From NCBI RefSeq assembly GCF_019925205.1, contig NC_083562.1:22630001-22694000 (forward strand): DNA of 64,000 nucleotides. The letters are read 5' to 3'. Position 1 is the first letter of the stretch, and each line of letters begins with the position of its first letter. Below the pieces are notes generated by a model. That model worked only from the letters and a program-made list of their open reading frames with translations. It was not told the origin of the DNA and did no database searches. Both the position numbers and the translations under genes were made by a program. This document shows positions 32,238-46,900 of the stretch, piece after piece. This DNA is from Metopolophium dirhodum. Lineage: Eukaryota; Arthropoda; Insecta; Hemiptera; Aphididae.

Positions 32238-32614
32238 TTAATAATCAAAATATGACCTATTTACTACGTTATTATGATGATGTGCATTACAATGATAACA
32301 TTATATTTATTTCGTGTCGAAATGACATTCATTTATTGTATACATACGGCTACATGTGATAATCACTAGCTCACTTGTACAATACAATCAAATGTGATAA
32401 CATACACACTTCAATATAATAATAATAATAATAATAATGATAAATATATTCTATCGCGCGAACAACGTAATAATATCATACACAACACGACATAATAATA
32501 AAATAACACGTTAAAATATTTATAAAAAAAATAGTCTAGCCAATACAAAATATTATCATATAATATAATACCATTGAAATAAATATGGGGAGGACCGCAG
32601 TGGTAGTTGTCAGA

Positions 32615-35600
32615 TCAGTTTTCTGTGCAGTTGTTCACGTTTGACCGTTTGCGATGGTTGTCCGAATTCGGGCTCCGAGCACTCTCGTAACCGTCACGGG
32701 CTTCTACTCCACCAACACCTCCACCGCCTCCACAACCCACGGCACGAGTTCTCTTGGCAGCCGCAGATTCACCACCGCAAATATCGATGTTGGGTATGAA
32801 CAGCCGCAGAGCGTTCGGTCCGGTCGGAAACTCGGTTGCGGTAAGCTGGTCGACCGATGCCGTCGTGTGGGCGATCCCGAGTTTGGCGACTGGGTTCATG
32901 GTTACCTCCAGCGACCGTTTGGTCACTACTTCCTGGTGCGTGTCGAATGCCTTGACCAGCTGGGCTACCGAAAACCTACGGTGGACAGAGGACAGAAAAC
33001 GTGTCACGGTCAGTCATTTATTATAGCATCTTATAATATTACATAATTTATTATTATTATATTTTGTAATAGCTAATACCTATTATATCTATAATATATA
33101 CAATTTATGTAGGGTTGGCACTGCCGGGAAGAAATATTCCCGTTCCACCTTTTTCGAGAATTTCTGAAGATACAAAAGACTGTTAAAAATATAAAAAATT
33201 GTAGGTAATTATTTGTAGTTATTATATATCAGCGGTTCCCACTATGCAGCCTGCGACACTTTAATGAATGTTGTGCGGCCCGCACTAAAACGTAATAAAT
33301 TGTACATTCTAAAATCCAACATTCTACACTTTTAAAGAGTAAATAAAATTAATTTTTTAAAACTTTTATAACTTTTAATTATTATTATTCAAAATGTAAC
33401 TTAGAATTTGGAATCCTTACATTCAGGGAAAAAATAAGGAAACGATGATCCTTTTTATTGTTACGTCAATATTATTAGCAAATATAAATTTATTCACTGC
33501 GAGTAATTTTCAAAAATAATATTTGGCCCTTTCCAAATTGGGGACCGTTGCTATAGATAGTACATAATATGGGACCTATATCGATTCCCCCAATATAACA
33601 TCGACTAAACGCCTTGTCAGGAATGCCGTGGAATTGTGTTCTAAGGAATTGCACATACCTAAATTTCTGTAAGTACTAGGTACTAAATGTCCCTGTCTGA
33701 TCTTTACAGAAGGCCATGACGGTAATTTCAAAGTTTGTCACAGAAACATTTTCGTATGGGCCGTTGAATTTATTAGTTTAATAATTAGGTATCGTCAGAA
33801 AATTGTTTGCTATGGCTATAATATTATTGGCATTTTTATCAATCTGTATACATATTGACATATTGTGCCTTTTTATTAAAATTTTTATTTTTATGACACC
33901 CTGCACGCTAAAATGGGTTATTATTGTACAGCTGTACGTGTATACATTAATAAATTATTCGTCCTGTACCTATATCGGTTAAACGCTCGAAAAACAAATT
34001 AATTTCAGTTTTATTAGGTAGGTATGAACTTATTTTTATACATCAACGTCGAAATATTTTTAGGACCTTGACATATTCATTTACGCCTTACGGTAGAGCG
34101 TTTGAAAGTGTTAGTTTCGTTCGTTCGTTCGTATATAACAACAATATCATTTTATAGTTTTTATTGGGTTCCATAATACCTATAACTTGTCCAGTTCATC
34201 TCGGCACTCCGAAACCGTAAAAATTTAAAGAAAAACAGCGATCCAAAAACTATATTATATACTCGATTATATAGTTTTTGGACCCCTGTTATTTTGCCGA
34301 GTGCTAAGATGAACTGGATGGAACGCGAATTTAAAAACAAAAAATGTGCACGTTTCACGTGGGACGTCGGTAAAAGCGATATTTACTTTCAATTTAAAAC
34401 TCGTGTATTCCATCATATCATAATTACATATACGATTTGTAAGTACGCATATAAAGTTTGCCGTCGACACTCGACTTTAGAAAGTAGGGTGGGTGCCCGC
34501 CGACGCTACGTGAAATCAATATTTAAAAATATAAATCGATTTTGCACTATCATCCGCCAGTTGCTTAAATTATAATTATGACAATTGAAGTTTTTTCTTC
34601 ATTGAACGCTCTCGAAAAAACAATCGCGAACATACGTAACGATTTAATAACACGACATAATAATATTATAATATATTTTAATGCACATATATTACAATAA
34701 TATTAATATAATTATTATGTTATAGAACCATATTATCACAATGGATTATGGCGCGATCCGTTTGTTATATTATTATATTATTTATTACAAAATTGATGGA
34801 AGGGACAGTTTCGAAAGTCGAGCATTAGTGGTTTGTGACATTACGATGTTCTATCTATGCGTATTAATATGATGAGTCTAATATTTTTACGAGACAAAAA
34901 TGTATAGGAAGTTGTTGTAATTGCTTAGCAGGTATCCATGGTGGAGGGACGACGAAAAATACGAAAAACGCATAATTTTAATAGTCAATGTAGTTAATGT
35001 ACTGTCTTATACCTATAGCCATACTTATTATACATTTCTACTCAAACGGTCTATAATGATATTCAAGTGAGATCGGCAAATAAAAAGTTTGAGTTTTTCA
35101 AATATTTAGGTAATATTTTTTTTTAAATATAGGTACCTCATATATCTGGTTTAAAAAAATATCTTTTATACATATTGAAAAAAACATATAAGCTATGCGC
35201 TCACAATAATAAAGAATATCGCATTGCTCATTAATATTTTATCGAAGCCTATAAAAAAAATGCTGTTGATTATCGAACATTAATTAAGTATTATTTTATC
35301 AGTAGGTAAGTACCTCTATATCTGATATTTGGTAATTGGCAAATAATATTATGAATCATATACATGACATGTGTTTTAATTGTGTCCTGACTAATATTGT
35401 CGACTGTCTTATTGTCTTGCTGCCTACTGGTGTCGTTTAAATCATATTTTTTTCACCTAATTTCATATGAGTTTGACCAACAGATCGCAAAACGTAGATT
35501 CGATTTATACCGCGGTAGGTACCTGTATCCAGCCGGCTCCCGATGCCGTACCCGTACAGATAACGACCTCACGACCACCGGACCACCCGTTGATGAGGTT

Positions 35601-36322
35601 GATCAGTGGGCCGTTAATAGAGTGGATGCCTATTTACTATATTAGTGAATTTAAATACGTGTTAATTTATACGATTCCGGATCGTAGGAGGCAATACAAA
35701 CCAAAAATATTACGTGCAAATGGTTTTACAATTTTAATTTTCACGGAATATAAATCATGCAACTATATTAGCAAAAATAAACGTCAATGTAATATGTAAA
35801 TATATATTTCACCATGCAAGTGTGATATTATAGTATTTAATTTCGAGGATTGTAAAGACGACCGGATTTGACGTAGATATATACTATATAGCCTCCCGCC
35901 CCACCCTCCTCAATGAATGATAGTTGCTAAGAGTGACTAAGGAAGAAGCTAAGTTTTTGTTTTTCTATATAGCTATATAGCAGTGCCTCCAGCAATCTTT
36001 AGGTGTGATGCGAGGATTTAAAAGTTTTTTTTTCTTTGTATGTCACCGATTGCATTGAACTGTGGTATACGAAAATATAACAAACCAACAATACAATTAG
36101 TATAGAGCCTACATTTTCGGTTTGTATTGGTACGTTTTTTTTGCAGCGTCTCAGGCGATACCTACTACTAGACACTATAGTACGGGCTGGGTCGGCGTCT
36201 AAACGCAGATTGGCAGCGGCCGTACTGCTCCGCTGCGTCAATAATAATATGATTCTCGCAACAATTGGAATACGACAAATTCGATTTAAATCATTTAATA
36301 GTATCACGTGATTTTTTTTTAA

Positions 36323-36357
<35 letters not shown>

Positions 36358-39300
36358 AATCCAACGTATCTATATTAATCGTTTTAATTGAATTTTATCT
36401 GAAAACGCAACTTATTAGATACAATAACTATTGCCTCAATAGATGATACTGGCGTAATGCACCCTTTTGGAATTTTAGAACTTCTTTTCAACCCCTAAAA
36501 GTCTGCATGACGGATTTACCTGGGCTCTTCGTCGGAATGGTAAAAGTGTTCTACACTGCTTGTGCCGCTGGTACTACTGCCGGCAGGAGACCCGGATCGT
36601 GGTGCGTAGTCCGGCGTTGAGGTGACCGTGGTTGTGGTAGTTCCGGTGGTGGTGTAGTTGATAGGTTCCGTAGTGGTGGCAACCATAGGAGTGGTGGTAT
36701 CCACAGGAGTGGTGGTGTTTGTATTGATGGTGTTGAATGCTGCAGTGGTGGCTGTGACAGCCGTGTCGGTGTCACGATCGCCGTTTCTCGCTATGCAATT
36801 CTCTTTATCATCCTCGGACACCAAACCCTCGGGTATGTGGCTCTGAGACACGGATATGTTGGCGGTGGACGAGCACAATGAGTTGGGCAGAGTAGAGACA
36901 CCAGTGAGACTCATCAGCAGGCTGCCGACAGTGGCTATTTTGTCCACTTCGCTCAGGTCCTTGATGCTCTTGCACATGTCCAGCACGTCCTGAGACCGGG
37001 ACAGGCTCTTGAGCCCGTACAGCTTCTCCTTGGATTTGCTGAACGTCCGGGTGCTATTCCGTGACCGGGATACCAGGGACGTGTGGCTTTCGCACATCCG
37101 ACTGGACGCGTACTGCGACTCATGCAACATAGATGACCTCTTCATGTCACTTTCCCGCATGTGCTTGGACACGATCCGTTCGAAAAGTGCTTCCCGAGAC
37201 TTGGAGAGGTATGAAGGTTGCAGACCACCACCGCTACGTCTAGCACTGATCGATGGCGTAATGCCCGCACACGTGTTGCAGCCAGTGCGTTTCACGACCG
37301 ACGGCTGTTGGTGTTGTGGTTGGTGGGACTGTTGATGTTGGTGGTAGTTTGGTTGGAGATGCTGGTGGTGCTGCACCGAATGGCTGCTGCCGGACGAAGA
37401 CTTGCGGAGGTTTGCCAACCACGGATGTTTCAAACACTCTTTGGCTGTCAGCCTCTCCCTGGGATCTTTGACCAACAGCTTCCGGATGAAGTCAACAGCC
37501 TCCCCTGACACGTCCTCGAAAAGTTCGTCCGGGAAGTCGATGTCAGCATTTGATATGTTGCAGAACGTCTCCTGGTCCGTGTCGCCACCAAACGGACTGA
37601 ACCCCGTCAATAGTGCGTAAGTAGTCACACCAAGCGACCTACAACAATACACGCACCAATCATTCGTAAATTAATAATTGCTGTTATTTTATGAATGTCG
37701 GACGGACTGATTCAAGATCATGTCAATATTTGAAAAATAAATCACCGTTAATATACAATGGACACTGGGAATCATCTATAATTTTCCCGAGTCTTGTGAA
37801 TATTTTTAAATTCATGCACGTTTGATAAAGCGATATCTCTACATTATAAAATAGTAGGTAGTGTATCACAAATTTGTATATTACATCTATATAATATTAT
37901 TATGATTAAAATAATAATATATATATATGCATGAAATACGTATTACCACCTATATTGAAATGACTACATATTTTTAAGAATATAAAAATCACATTATGAT
38001 TTTCTAAAAAAAAAAAATATTTCACATATGGTTTACTCCCCCTCCATTTTAGAACTTTTAATTTCTAACCACGCATATAATATAATGCGTGTTATTTGTT
38101 TGTTGGTGTCTAGAATTTGTTCAATGTTGCTACAGGACTCTTTCAAAAAAAGAAGATCACGGGACTAATCAGACCTACCTATACACATCACCCATTTTAT
38201 ACGCTCCAGTCAGAATTTCCGTTTTAATGAGCCAATGGAATATTTGTGAGGACGAATGATCTCTGAAATAGGTATTCTTGGGAATGGGCTGCAGGGTCAT
38301 AAGTTAAATTGTATAATATAAGTGAATTATTACTCACCACATGTCTGCGGCCAACGTGATTGGTTCGTAATGAAGGATCTCTGGAGCTAAAAACACAAAT
38401 TTCGATTAAATTTATATTTCAAATATTTTCTCGTACAGGCTATATTTTGTAGTAAACGAATATACTGTGCAAAAATCGTTTTTAAAACAGTTTACTCACC
38501 GACGTAGTCGGGTGTGCCAAGAATTTCTCGTATTTCCGTACCCTCCAGAATCACTCGGGATATTTCAAAATCACAAAGCTTGACGTCGCAAGTTGGAAAT
38601 GCACCCATTAACACCAAATTTTGCGGCTGTAAACATCGATATTTGTAAATGTTAATCACTGGAACGTTCATAGCATAATATTTTTTATTCGGAATTGAAA
38701 TGGCTGCAAGTGTGTCGTTGTTAGTATAATATTTTCGCAGTTGGTCACGAATTAAACGTATGATATATCGTCCATTAGCATATATACCTACTCGGCCTTA
38801 ACAATACGAACACCGAACACGATACGGCATATTAATAATAATGGACGATATTATGGATTTCCTGCCAGTCGGGGCTGGTCCTTGATCCAGGACTATACAT
38901 CGCGATATCGATCTCTAGAGTCTATATAGAATCTAGATCGTGACGGCCACGGCGTTCGTTGGTTTGTTCGTGGGTGGCCTAATGGATTTTAAAGCACGTG
39001 TACCGCACATACGCGCACCTCATTTGGACCTGGGCCGTTCCAGGAAACAAACGTGTCACCAATGCCATAATTTTTACGCATTATTTTACTATTTTTTGGG
39101 GGGGTAATAATATGTTTAATAAACCTTGGCGCGCGTTTTGCCACCGCACTCACTTTGATGTCTAAGTGAGCAATTTTCCGCTGGTGCATGTACGCCAAGC
39201 CTTCGACCACGTGGTGTATGAACTTGACCACGTCGGCTTCAAATGGCACGTTGTCGTCGTCGATGACTTTCTGCAGATCACCTCCCGGAGCGCTAAAAAA

Positions 39301-39603
39301 CGTAAATCGCCAATCGTCACAATAATAATTATAGTCATAGTTTTATTGATTGTAAAAAAATTATAAATTATAATAATATATTATTCGCACTATTCCATGA
39401 CGATGATCAATTGTTTGGGCGTTTGAAACACATCATGCAGTTTGGTTATCCGTGGTGACGGCGAACACAGCGACAGCAAAGCTATTTCGTGATGGATGTC
39501 GGGACTGCAGTCTTCGCCGAATCTCGTGCGGTTTGAAAATTTGGCCGCAAACACTTCTCCAGTTTCGATCGAAGTGCACCGTCTGACTGAAGCGAATTGA
39601 CCC
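32615..39603 (-). CDS. Drak: Drak/STK17-type death-associated protein kinase, 5' end missing
   Basis: Exons read leftward: 39391-39603, 39154-39292, 38500-38626, 38338-38386, 36520-37638 and 32615-32975. All phases agree, giving 668 codons. Kinase landmarks: GQFASVRRC of the glycine loop, EVFAAKF (ATP lysine), VMEYAPGGDLQKVI hinge, HLDIKPQN catalytic loop, KLCDFEISRVI, GTPDYVAPEIL, WSLGVTTYALLTGFSPFGG and GGDTDQETFCNIS, typical of DRAK/STK17 kinases linked to myosin regulation and apoptosis. HRD is HLD and DFG is DFE. A His/Gln-rich then Ser/Thr-rich tail (TTTTTVTSTP) follows. The last exon adds RFSVAQLVKAFDTHQEVVTK and a glycine run. It is joined by phase across a 3.5 kb intron (donor CCCAG|GTAAAT), so it is less certain; otherwise the gene stops at 36516. 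The N-terminal exon was not found and should lie right of 39603. Confidence 0.85.
33230..33550. mobile_element. hAT-like MITE in the last kinase intron
   Basis: CAGCGGTTCCCA at the left and TGGGGACCGTTG at the right are inverted with small mismatches. Flanks TTATATAT / CTATAGAT fit a decayed 8-bp duplication. It contains the GCGGCCCGCA word common in such elements. Non-coding, 321 bp. Confidence 0.65.
34191..34317. repeat. Hairpin-forming inverted repeat
   Basis: CCAGTTCATCTCGGCACTC (34191-34209) pairs with GAGTGCTAAGATGAACTGG (34299-34317). The inner CCAAAAACTATATTATATA pairs with TATATAGTTTTTGG. The whole 127 nt folds back, inside the large kinase intron. Probably a small MITE. Confidence 0.65.
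36326..36354. repeat. (AT)n microsatellite
   Basis: Uninterrupted AT dinucleotide run of about 28 bases. Confidence 0.9.
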
Positions 39604-42600
39604 CTATAAAATAAAATAAAAACGATATTGAAATTAATAATAAAATAAAATACACATTATTATATCATAATAATCATTAATAAATCATTAATGGGCATTA
39701 TAAAATAATATATAGGTATCGAATAATATGAATTGAACGGATAACGTGCACATTACTGTTTCGAATTTCAAGATGTAACTTGGTATATTATATTGTAAAC
39801 GCGTATCTAACGTTTGTATAATAACAATTAAAATTTAGTTTTATTGATTTGTTATAAAATAATCGATGAATTTGAAGCGTGAGTTGTTTTTCTTTCGCTC
39901 CGCGTCGCATTATTATAATATTAAATAACGTTCGTGACGCAAATATTTAAAAAAAAATACAAACAAATATTCACGCACACACCCGTGGCAGCGGTGGCGT
40001 GGCGTTGAAAAGCATTACAATAATTATAATAAAAACGATTTGAAGAAGATTCGCGACAATTTTTTTATGGCTCGTAATGTCTACGGCGGCCTACGCGTAT
40101 GTACATCAGTTACCGAGAATTTCGCGATCGACCAAGACCAAGGACGACAATAATATAATGATAATACAATGACAACACGCGTCGTACAGTAAACAATGCA
40201 CATAAGTTGTATGCGTCGCAAACATTTTTAATGATCGTCCAGAAAAGTTTTAATAAGGAGTATTGTATATTATATTATTGTATATGTATAATATATACAG
40301 CGTGCGTAGTTATATTTGAGAATCGTACGAGATATTTAAGTATTCGTTTGTCGGATAATTATTTGTAGGGCTGGAAATGCCCAAAACTTGATTGTAAACA
40401 TATATATTTTCAATGAAACGTAATATAACCAATAAATGAATAAGATAGTGATGCATTTCATTCGCAGTCGGAGTATGGAGCCGTGCTGAAAATAATATAG
40501 AAACTTACTGATAATATTGCCTATTGGAATATTACGGACGTCTTATTTAAACACCCTATAGGAACCGATATTTTAAGAGTAGTGTACATTTTACCATTTT
40601 AATTGGTTTGATCGGTTTTAGATTTTTTTAGTCATGTTATTTTGCATCTAGTTAAAATCGGTATTCAATTTTAATACATTTTAATGATCAGAACAAATTA
40701 ATCGTTCGTTTTTCTAGAAACCCAACGAAGTTGGAATCAAAAAAAAAAAAAATATAAATGTTCTAGTTTGATTATAATAGCTTATAAATATATTATTTTC
40801 GTTTATTGATCATATTTGTATCATGTTATATAGACCAGTTATACAGTATTTGCATATATTTGTCATCATGACGCGCGTATAACAAAATATTGCAAGCCAC
40901 TCTTCGATGACTCATAATACTATTGGATGATAAGGTCGGTTAGAGTACAAACACGATTTTCTTGCTAAAAAAAAAATGGATAACTGGATAGTGAGCCGAA
41001 GATAAATCATTTTGATACAATTTTTAGCTTTATAAACCGTATTTCGTCCGTCCTTACCTCCGATATACTATTAATTTTTTATACCTGTAGTACCTACTCT
41101 ACGGTGGTCGTACCACCAGATTATCTCTATATATGTAGATACTATCGGACGGCGAAGATCGCATGCGTTCGCGATTTACGACGTGGCGCCGCGCCAAAGA
41201 CCTGCGTAGGTGTCATGCGCCGAGGTAGAAGCACGTGATATTTTATCGTAAACGCCCAAATTTTTCTGGGTGGGATCGTCATCGTTTTATCATTTATTAA
41301 TTTATTGTACGGGTTTAGTGACCACAGCATAACATTATAGTAGGTACACGCGGTTTTATTCTTGATTTCGTCTGAATAAAATAATCTCGCGCATAGGTCA
41401 AAAAATTCCGAGATTACAAAATATTTATATATTCACGATGTCTACAAGAACGGATATAATACGTAGATAGGAAGTAGCAACGGTGTAATAATGATATATT
41501 TACGGATCAAATCTATATACAAATATGAAATAATTGTTTACAAGTGGCTCGAGGGTATGTATTCCGTACTCGATCATTGTGGTCTAATCATGGGGTGTCA
41601 GTATATTCACACCCATAGGCCATTTTTTTAATTGATAAAAAATATAAGATCGCTTGATATTTTTTATTTGAGTTCTTACACGGAGGTGACCACGATGAGC
41701 GTTATGATCGCGGTCCATTTTTAGTCATTATTCAACTTTTTTTTTAATTTTTGGATTTTAAAAATACGATTTTTATCAAATCTAACGCTTGCCTTGCACC
41801 CTGTTGGTTTTTATAAAATAGATAATATTTTTTTTTATATGCTTTTAATGATAAATAAAACGCTAATGGGCGTTATAATTAAAATAGGTACATTTATGAA
41901 ATAGGGGGGACTGTTTCTAAGTATTTTTATGGAAATAGCTTAATCCTCCCCCATGACCTAGCCCAAATGACATCAGCGCTTAAGCAGTATAAAATTAGTA
42001 TAAGATCACTGAATGCGGATACATGCTGAAAACCATTTAGAAACTATGAGCGGTGGATTACATTATGTTATCGTTGCGGGATTATATAGGTGTACACATT
42101 ATTATAGCTCTAAATATACATATATTATGAACTGCACCATACGGCGGTCGCATTAAATCAAGATTAATTGTACACCTATAAATACGAATACTATTATACT
42201 TTGGATTTGGGAGCTTAAGATTACATGACACCGGATAAGAACGGATTATTTAATTGTTTATTACCTCAGATCTTTGATATTTTAATATTATATCGTGATC
42301 AAAATACTAATATGGAAACAATCTTGAAGTAATATTATGTGTTTTATTATGACAACGTTTGTAAATACAATGTTTTGATGTCCCTCGCTACATATTAAGC
42401 TGATACACTATATATAATTATAATTATATTGTTCTTAAAAAATAAGACAAAATATTGATAATAATGTGACTATAGAAAGTAATTTCTAAATCAAATCCGA
42501 AAAGTTCACTGGCTGATTTGATATAAGTATCTTGATTATCACATTCCTTTATTCATATTATTGTATCGCATACCTACATAGTATTAAACAAAATTTGATT

Positions 42601-43966
42601 ATATACACATTCGTTTTAAATGCATCAATATCGGAATTGAGTCTTTTGAAATAAAAATCATTCCGAACGCACAATGTAAAAATTCAAAATCGTTTAAGGA
42701 TTAATAGTAATTGTTTTGTACAATACTTGTTTTTCTTCAATTTTCTCCGTTTATCATAGCATAATAATAAGTGACAGTATTAACATAAATTTATGTTGCG
42801 TAGTTCAAATGTTCAATGTTATAATTTAACGGTGATACAGCAATATTACAGTGGGAGGACCTAATTGGTGTCAAGTACTTATAATATTATTATGACGCAA
42901 AATGCGATATGCAACCGGTTAATAAGAGGTTTTCATTTACAGATGTCGAATGAAAAAATGTAATGGACAAATAACAAAATTAACGGGAAAAAAATGTTGA
43001 AGTGCCAAAAATTGTAACGAATGTATCAATTTGTACTATAATATTATCATATCATGTACGATTTAATATTCCATTTAATGATACCTAATATTTAAATTTT
43101 AGCCTTTTAGTATGAACTATAAACATTACATAATACAACCTTATTTGTATTTTTTCTCCTAATAATTTCTAAAAATTAAACCGTAAAACAGTAAGACACT
43201 ATAAAGACGCAGAATAACGCGACGTATAAGGTTGCGACTACTTCCACCGGATCTCGGTCACTCGTTTAGCAACATTTGGTACGATTCAACGCTCGTATTT
43301 CATTTTAGATTTGACGTAAATCCATTTACGGTGTCGTCGAAAATAATATAAATTCGGACGTTGTGTATAATGTATATGTAGACACGCACAATTTTATTAA
43401 TCGATCCGCGGGCGTGAACTTACGCTTAATTTTCGCAAGTCAATATTGTTGTCCTATTCAAACGGTTTCAAACCAACATTTCGCGAGACGTGACCACAAC
43501 AACAACAACGATAGGCGATCGTAAACTGTCACATATTATGTATGGTATATTATATTAAATACTAAACAGATAAAGCTGTACGTCTGTACCTATGTATTAA
43601 CGAGTTAATCGTTCAAGTTCACGATATAGTAAAATCGGTCGTAAATAGAGAACAAAAACTTAATTTTTTTATGTTACAAAAAAAATTGTTTTAACAGAGT
43701 TTAACACATTTACAAGCTACAGCATAAAATATTAAATAGTATTAAGCTGTGTCGATCTGATCGAGATCAAATTTAGAGTGGGCGTTTGCTTTTCCTACAA
43801 ACCTATCCAAATTATAATCGAGACTGTTGCAGCCTCAATTATTATTGCGAAATTTGCTGAACTATATTTTGTTAAGGCATCGATTACACACCGATCGTCC
43901 ACCGCGTTCGGTGCGTGCGGCGTTTCAGTCACGTGTATCCAGTATCTAGCTTGCTATATTACATTC
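39604..43966. other. Probable 5' intron of the kinase gene, no exon found
   Basis: The kinase's first visible exon starts mid-codon at 39603, so at least one exon must lie upstream (higher coordinates). I searched 39604-43966 for a GC-richer open stretch ending in a phase-2 donor and found none convincing. Otherwise AT-rich. Confidence 0.35.
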
Positions 43967-46900
43967 CAGTGGCGGTCAAATGATTTTGTCATGGGGGGGG
44001 ATAATATGGCTAATTTTTTAACATCCATAATTTTATCATTAAAAATATAATTTATGGTTATGTCTAATTCTAATATCAATTAATACAATTATGGGAAATA
44101 CAAACTTTATTTATAACTTAGTTAGGTATACCGACTTTATAAATATATTATACTATTATAGCATTAACAATATTTTTATTATATTAGTAAATCTATTTTT
44201 TTGTTTTTTTTTGCTAATTCATCCAGTACTTCGTTGGATGTAATGTTTATAACCCCACGATGAACAGCCATAGTGGCCAAGCCATTGAGACGACTCTAGA
44301 ATAATAAAATTATACAATTTACATATAAGCATAAAGCATTAAATTGACATTTCAAAAATTCATAAGGATAATTGAAATATGTACAAAAGAAATTAACAAA
44401 ACCTAAAAAGTTAGTCCTAAACATAGTGTTTTATGTTTGAACTATTAATTTAATACTTATTCCAATAGATTATATGTACAAATATTTGACCACAGCAATA
44501 CAGAATATTTACCTCTACCATACTATTTCTTAAATATGTTTTCAACCGTTTAAGGCATGAAAACATTCTCTCTGGTGTTGCGGTTGATACCGGAAGTGTA
44601 CAAAATATTTGTAATAAATCAAACACATTAGGAAATAATTCACGTCTACAGAACTTTATAGCATCAAGTCCTGTTCTTGGAGATTTTCCTATGCGTGAAA
44701 GTTTTGTTTTCCATAAATTCAATTCCGCTTTCACAGTTTCAATATCAGTAGAAAGGTAAAAATTTACTAATTCCTCAAAACCTTCTAATTCAAAATCATT
44801 TGAAAATAAACATTGAAAACCTTGAAAAGTTAATATTAAGTACAATTAAACTAAATTTGCAATAAATATATTAAATTTGAAATAACTTAAAATTAGATGA
44901 TATATTACTTTTATTTGATTATTTAATTTTTAAAATAGAACTATTCAAGTATGAAGTATTGAACTATTATTTATTTAAATAGGAAATTAACCTTTAAAAA
45001 TACTACGGTGAGCCAAAAACCTTTCTTCCAATTGACTTATAAAGAAGTCAATATAAGGGACACATATGGATACTCGAAAATACTCCTCAGAATCAGGCGT
45101 AGAACCATCATTTCTTATGATAGAATTATCTCTATATATCTGTCTCTTGTTAATTCGTTTAATTTTAATATCGAAATCCAAGAATTCAGCCATTTTCTAA
45201 TCAAATAATAAATTATCATAAATGTTTTATAATTAAAATTTTACACTTCCAAATTTAATTTAAAATATTTAAGTTTCAATCAAAGTAATCATAATTACCT
45301 GTGCTTTTTTGAACATTTGATTAAACTCTGTATTAATATTACTCCTTAAGTTTTTAAGTATTGTAACATTATCACCTGCAAGATCTATAGCTTCCTTTAA
45401 GTCAATGCCTTTACTTTGTAGTAATTTACACAATGGTAAACTATAAGAAAATAATATCTAAAAACAATTATTTTCTTTAAAATGATTTATATAAATAAAA
45501 TATAACATTTAAAAGATTATTAATTTACATTTACTACTTGAAGTGACACCAAAAATTCAGAATCAAGCGCTTTAATTAAAATAGTAGCATCTGTAGCACT
45601 AGTATCTTTCCAACTAGAAATGGTTTCCAAGGACACCACTACAAACTTAAAAAGCTCTATAAAATCATTTACAGCTTCATACCTCTGAACCCATCTTGTT
45701 GCGCATAACCGCTTTAAGCTTTTTACTTTTGGGTCTAGATCACTTTCTTCAATTGTATTTAAAAGCACATTTTGGCGTTTAGGAGAATTAAAAAAGCAGT
45801 ATATTTTTTCTACAACGCCCAAGCAATTTCTAATTGGTAGAATATTACTAGCTTTAGATACAGCTAAATTTAAGCTATGAGCCACACAATGCACATACAA
45901 TGCTTTAGGGTATGTCTCCCTAATAATAGTTTGAACACCTTTTAAATGTCCTGACATATTGCTCGCTCCATCATAACCTTGTCCTACCATATTATTACAG
46001 TCAATTCCACAAGCATTCAAACCTTAAAATTAAAAATAATTTACATGCATACAATTCAAACGTTAAATGAATAAAAGAGTTACCTAGTTGTTATAAAATA
46101 AAATAATCTTGTTATTTATTACCATTAAGAATAACTGTAGCCAGATTTTCTCCTGTTAGACTTTGTACTTCAATAAATTTTAAAAAGCTCTCATTCATAG
46201 ACACATTTTCTCCAGATCCACTTAAATATCTGACACATAAGGTGAGTTGCTCTTTTACCGAAACATCTGTTGTCTCATCGACTAAGACAGAAAAAAAACC
46301 GGATTTATTGACAATTTGAACAATTTTTTTTAAAATAATATCTCCACATGTTTCAATTATCTCATTTTGAGTTCGATTACTAATATATTTGTTTTTAGAG
46401 CCTGTTTCTAAATAGGTTTTCATGTAATCTATATCTTTAGCTTTATATTTCAAGATAGCACGAAAGTTTCCTTCGTTTTCATTTGATTCACCTAAACAAT
46501 AAATACTATATTATATTATAACTATATAATAAAAACTATATTCTTTAGTATTTACTCCTATTAAAGTATTGAACAGTCTAATACAATTTTGGCATTAACT
46601 ATTTTTTCTACTTGAGCCTTAACAAGTTGTAAGCTACCTATATAGTATTATATAATATACATACTACTGAAACAAATAGGACCATAATCTCTATGACCTC
46701 TTAAAGCTATTTCCTGTTGGCCGCATAACATCACACATTCAATGATTGGAATTAAACGCTTTCGATTTTCTTCAATTTGTTTCATTCTAAAAATTAAATT
46801 AAAAAATTAGTTCAAATATATTTCTTACATCTATATTCTATTTATATTTAATTAAAGGTTAAATAGGTATACTTATTATTTGTATGTACCTTTCACTATC

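Larger units (their letters stand above)
33551..36519. other. Large intron of the kinase gene
   Basis: Apart from the hairpin at 34191-34317 and an (AT)n run at about 36326-36354, no coding or repeat structure is supported. Open frames at 34294-34575 and 35397-35799 lack recognisable domains. Confidence 0.45.

Noticed and set aside
36551..37620. Other-frame ORFs over the kinase tail exon
   Set aside because: Shadows of the kinase coding frame and its repetitive His/Gln and Ser/Thr codons.
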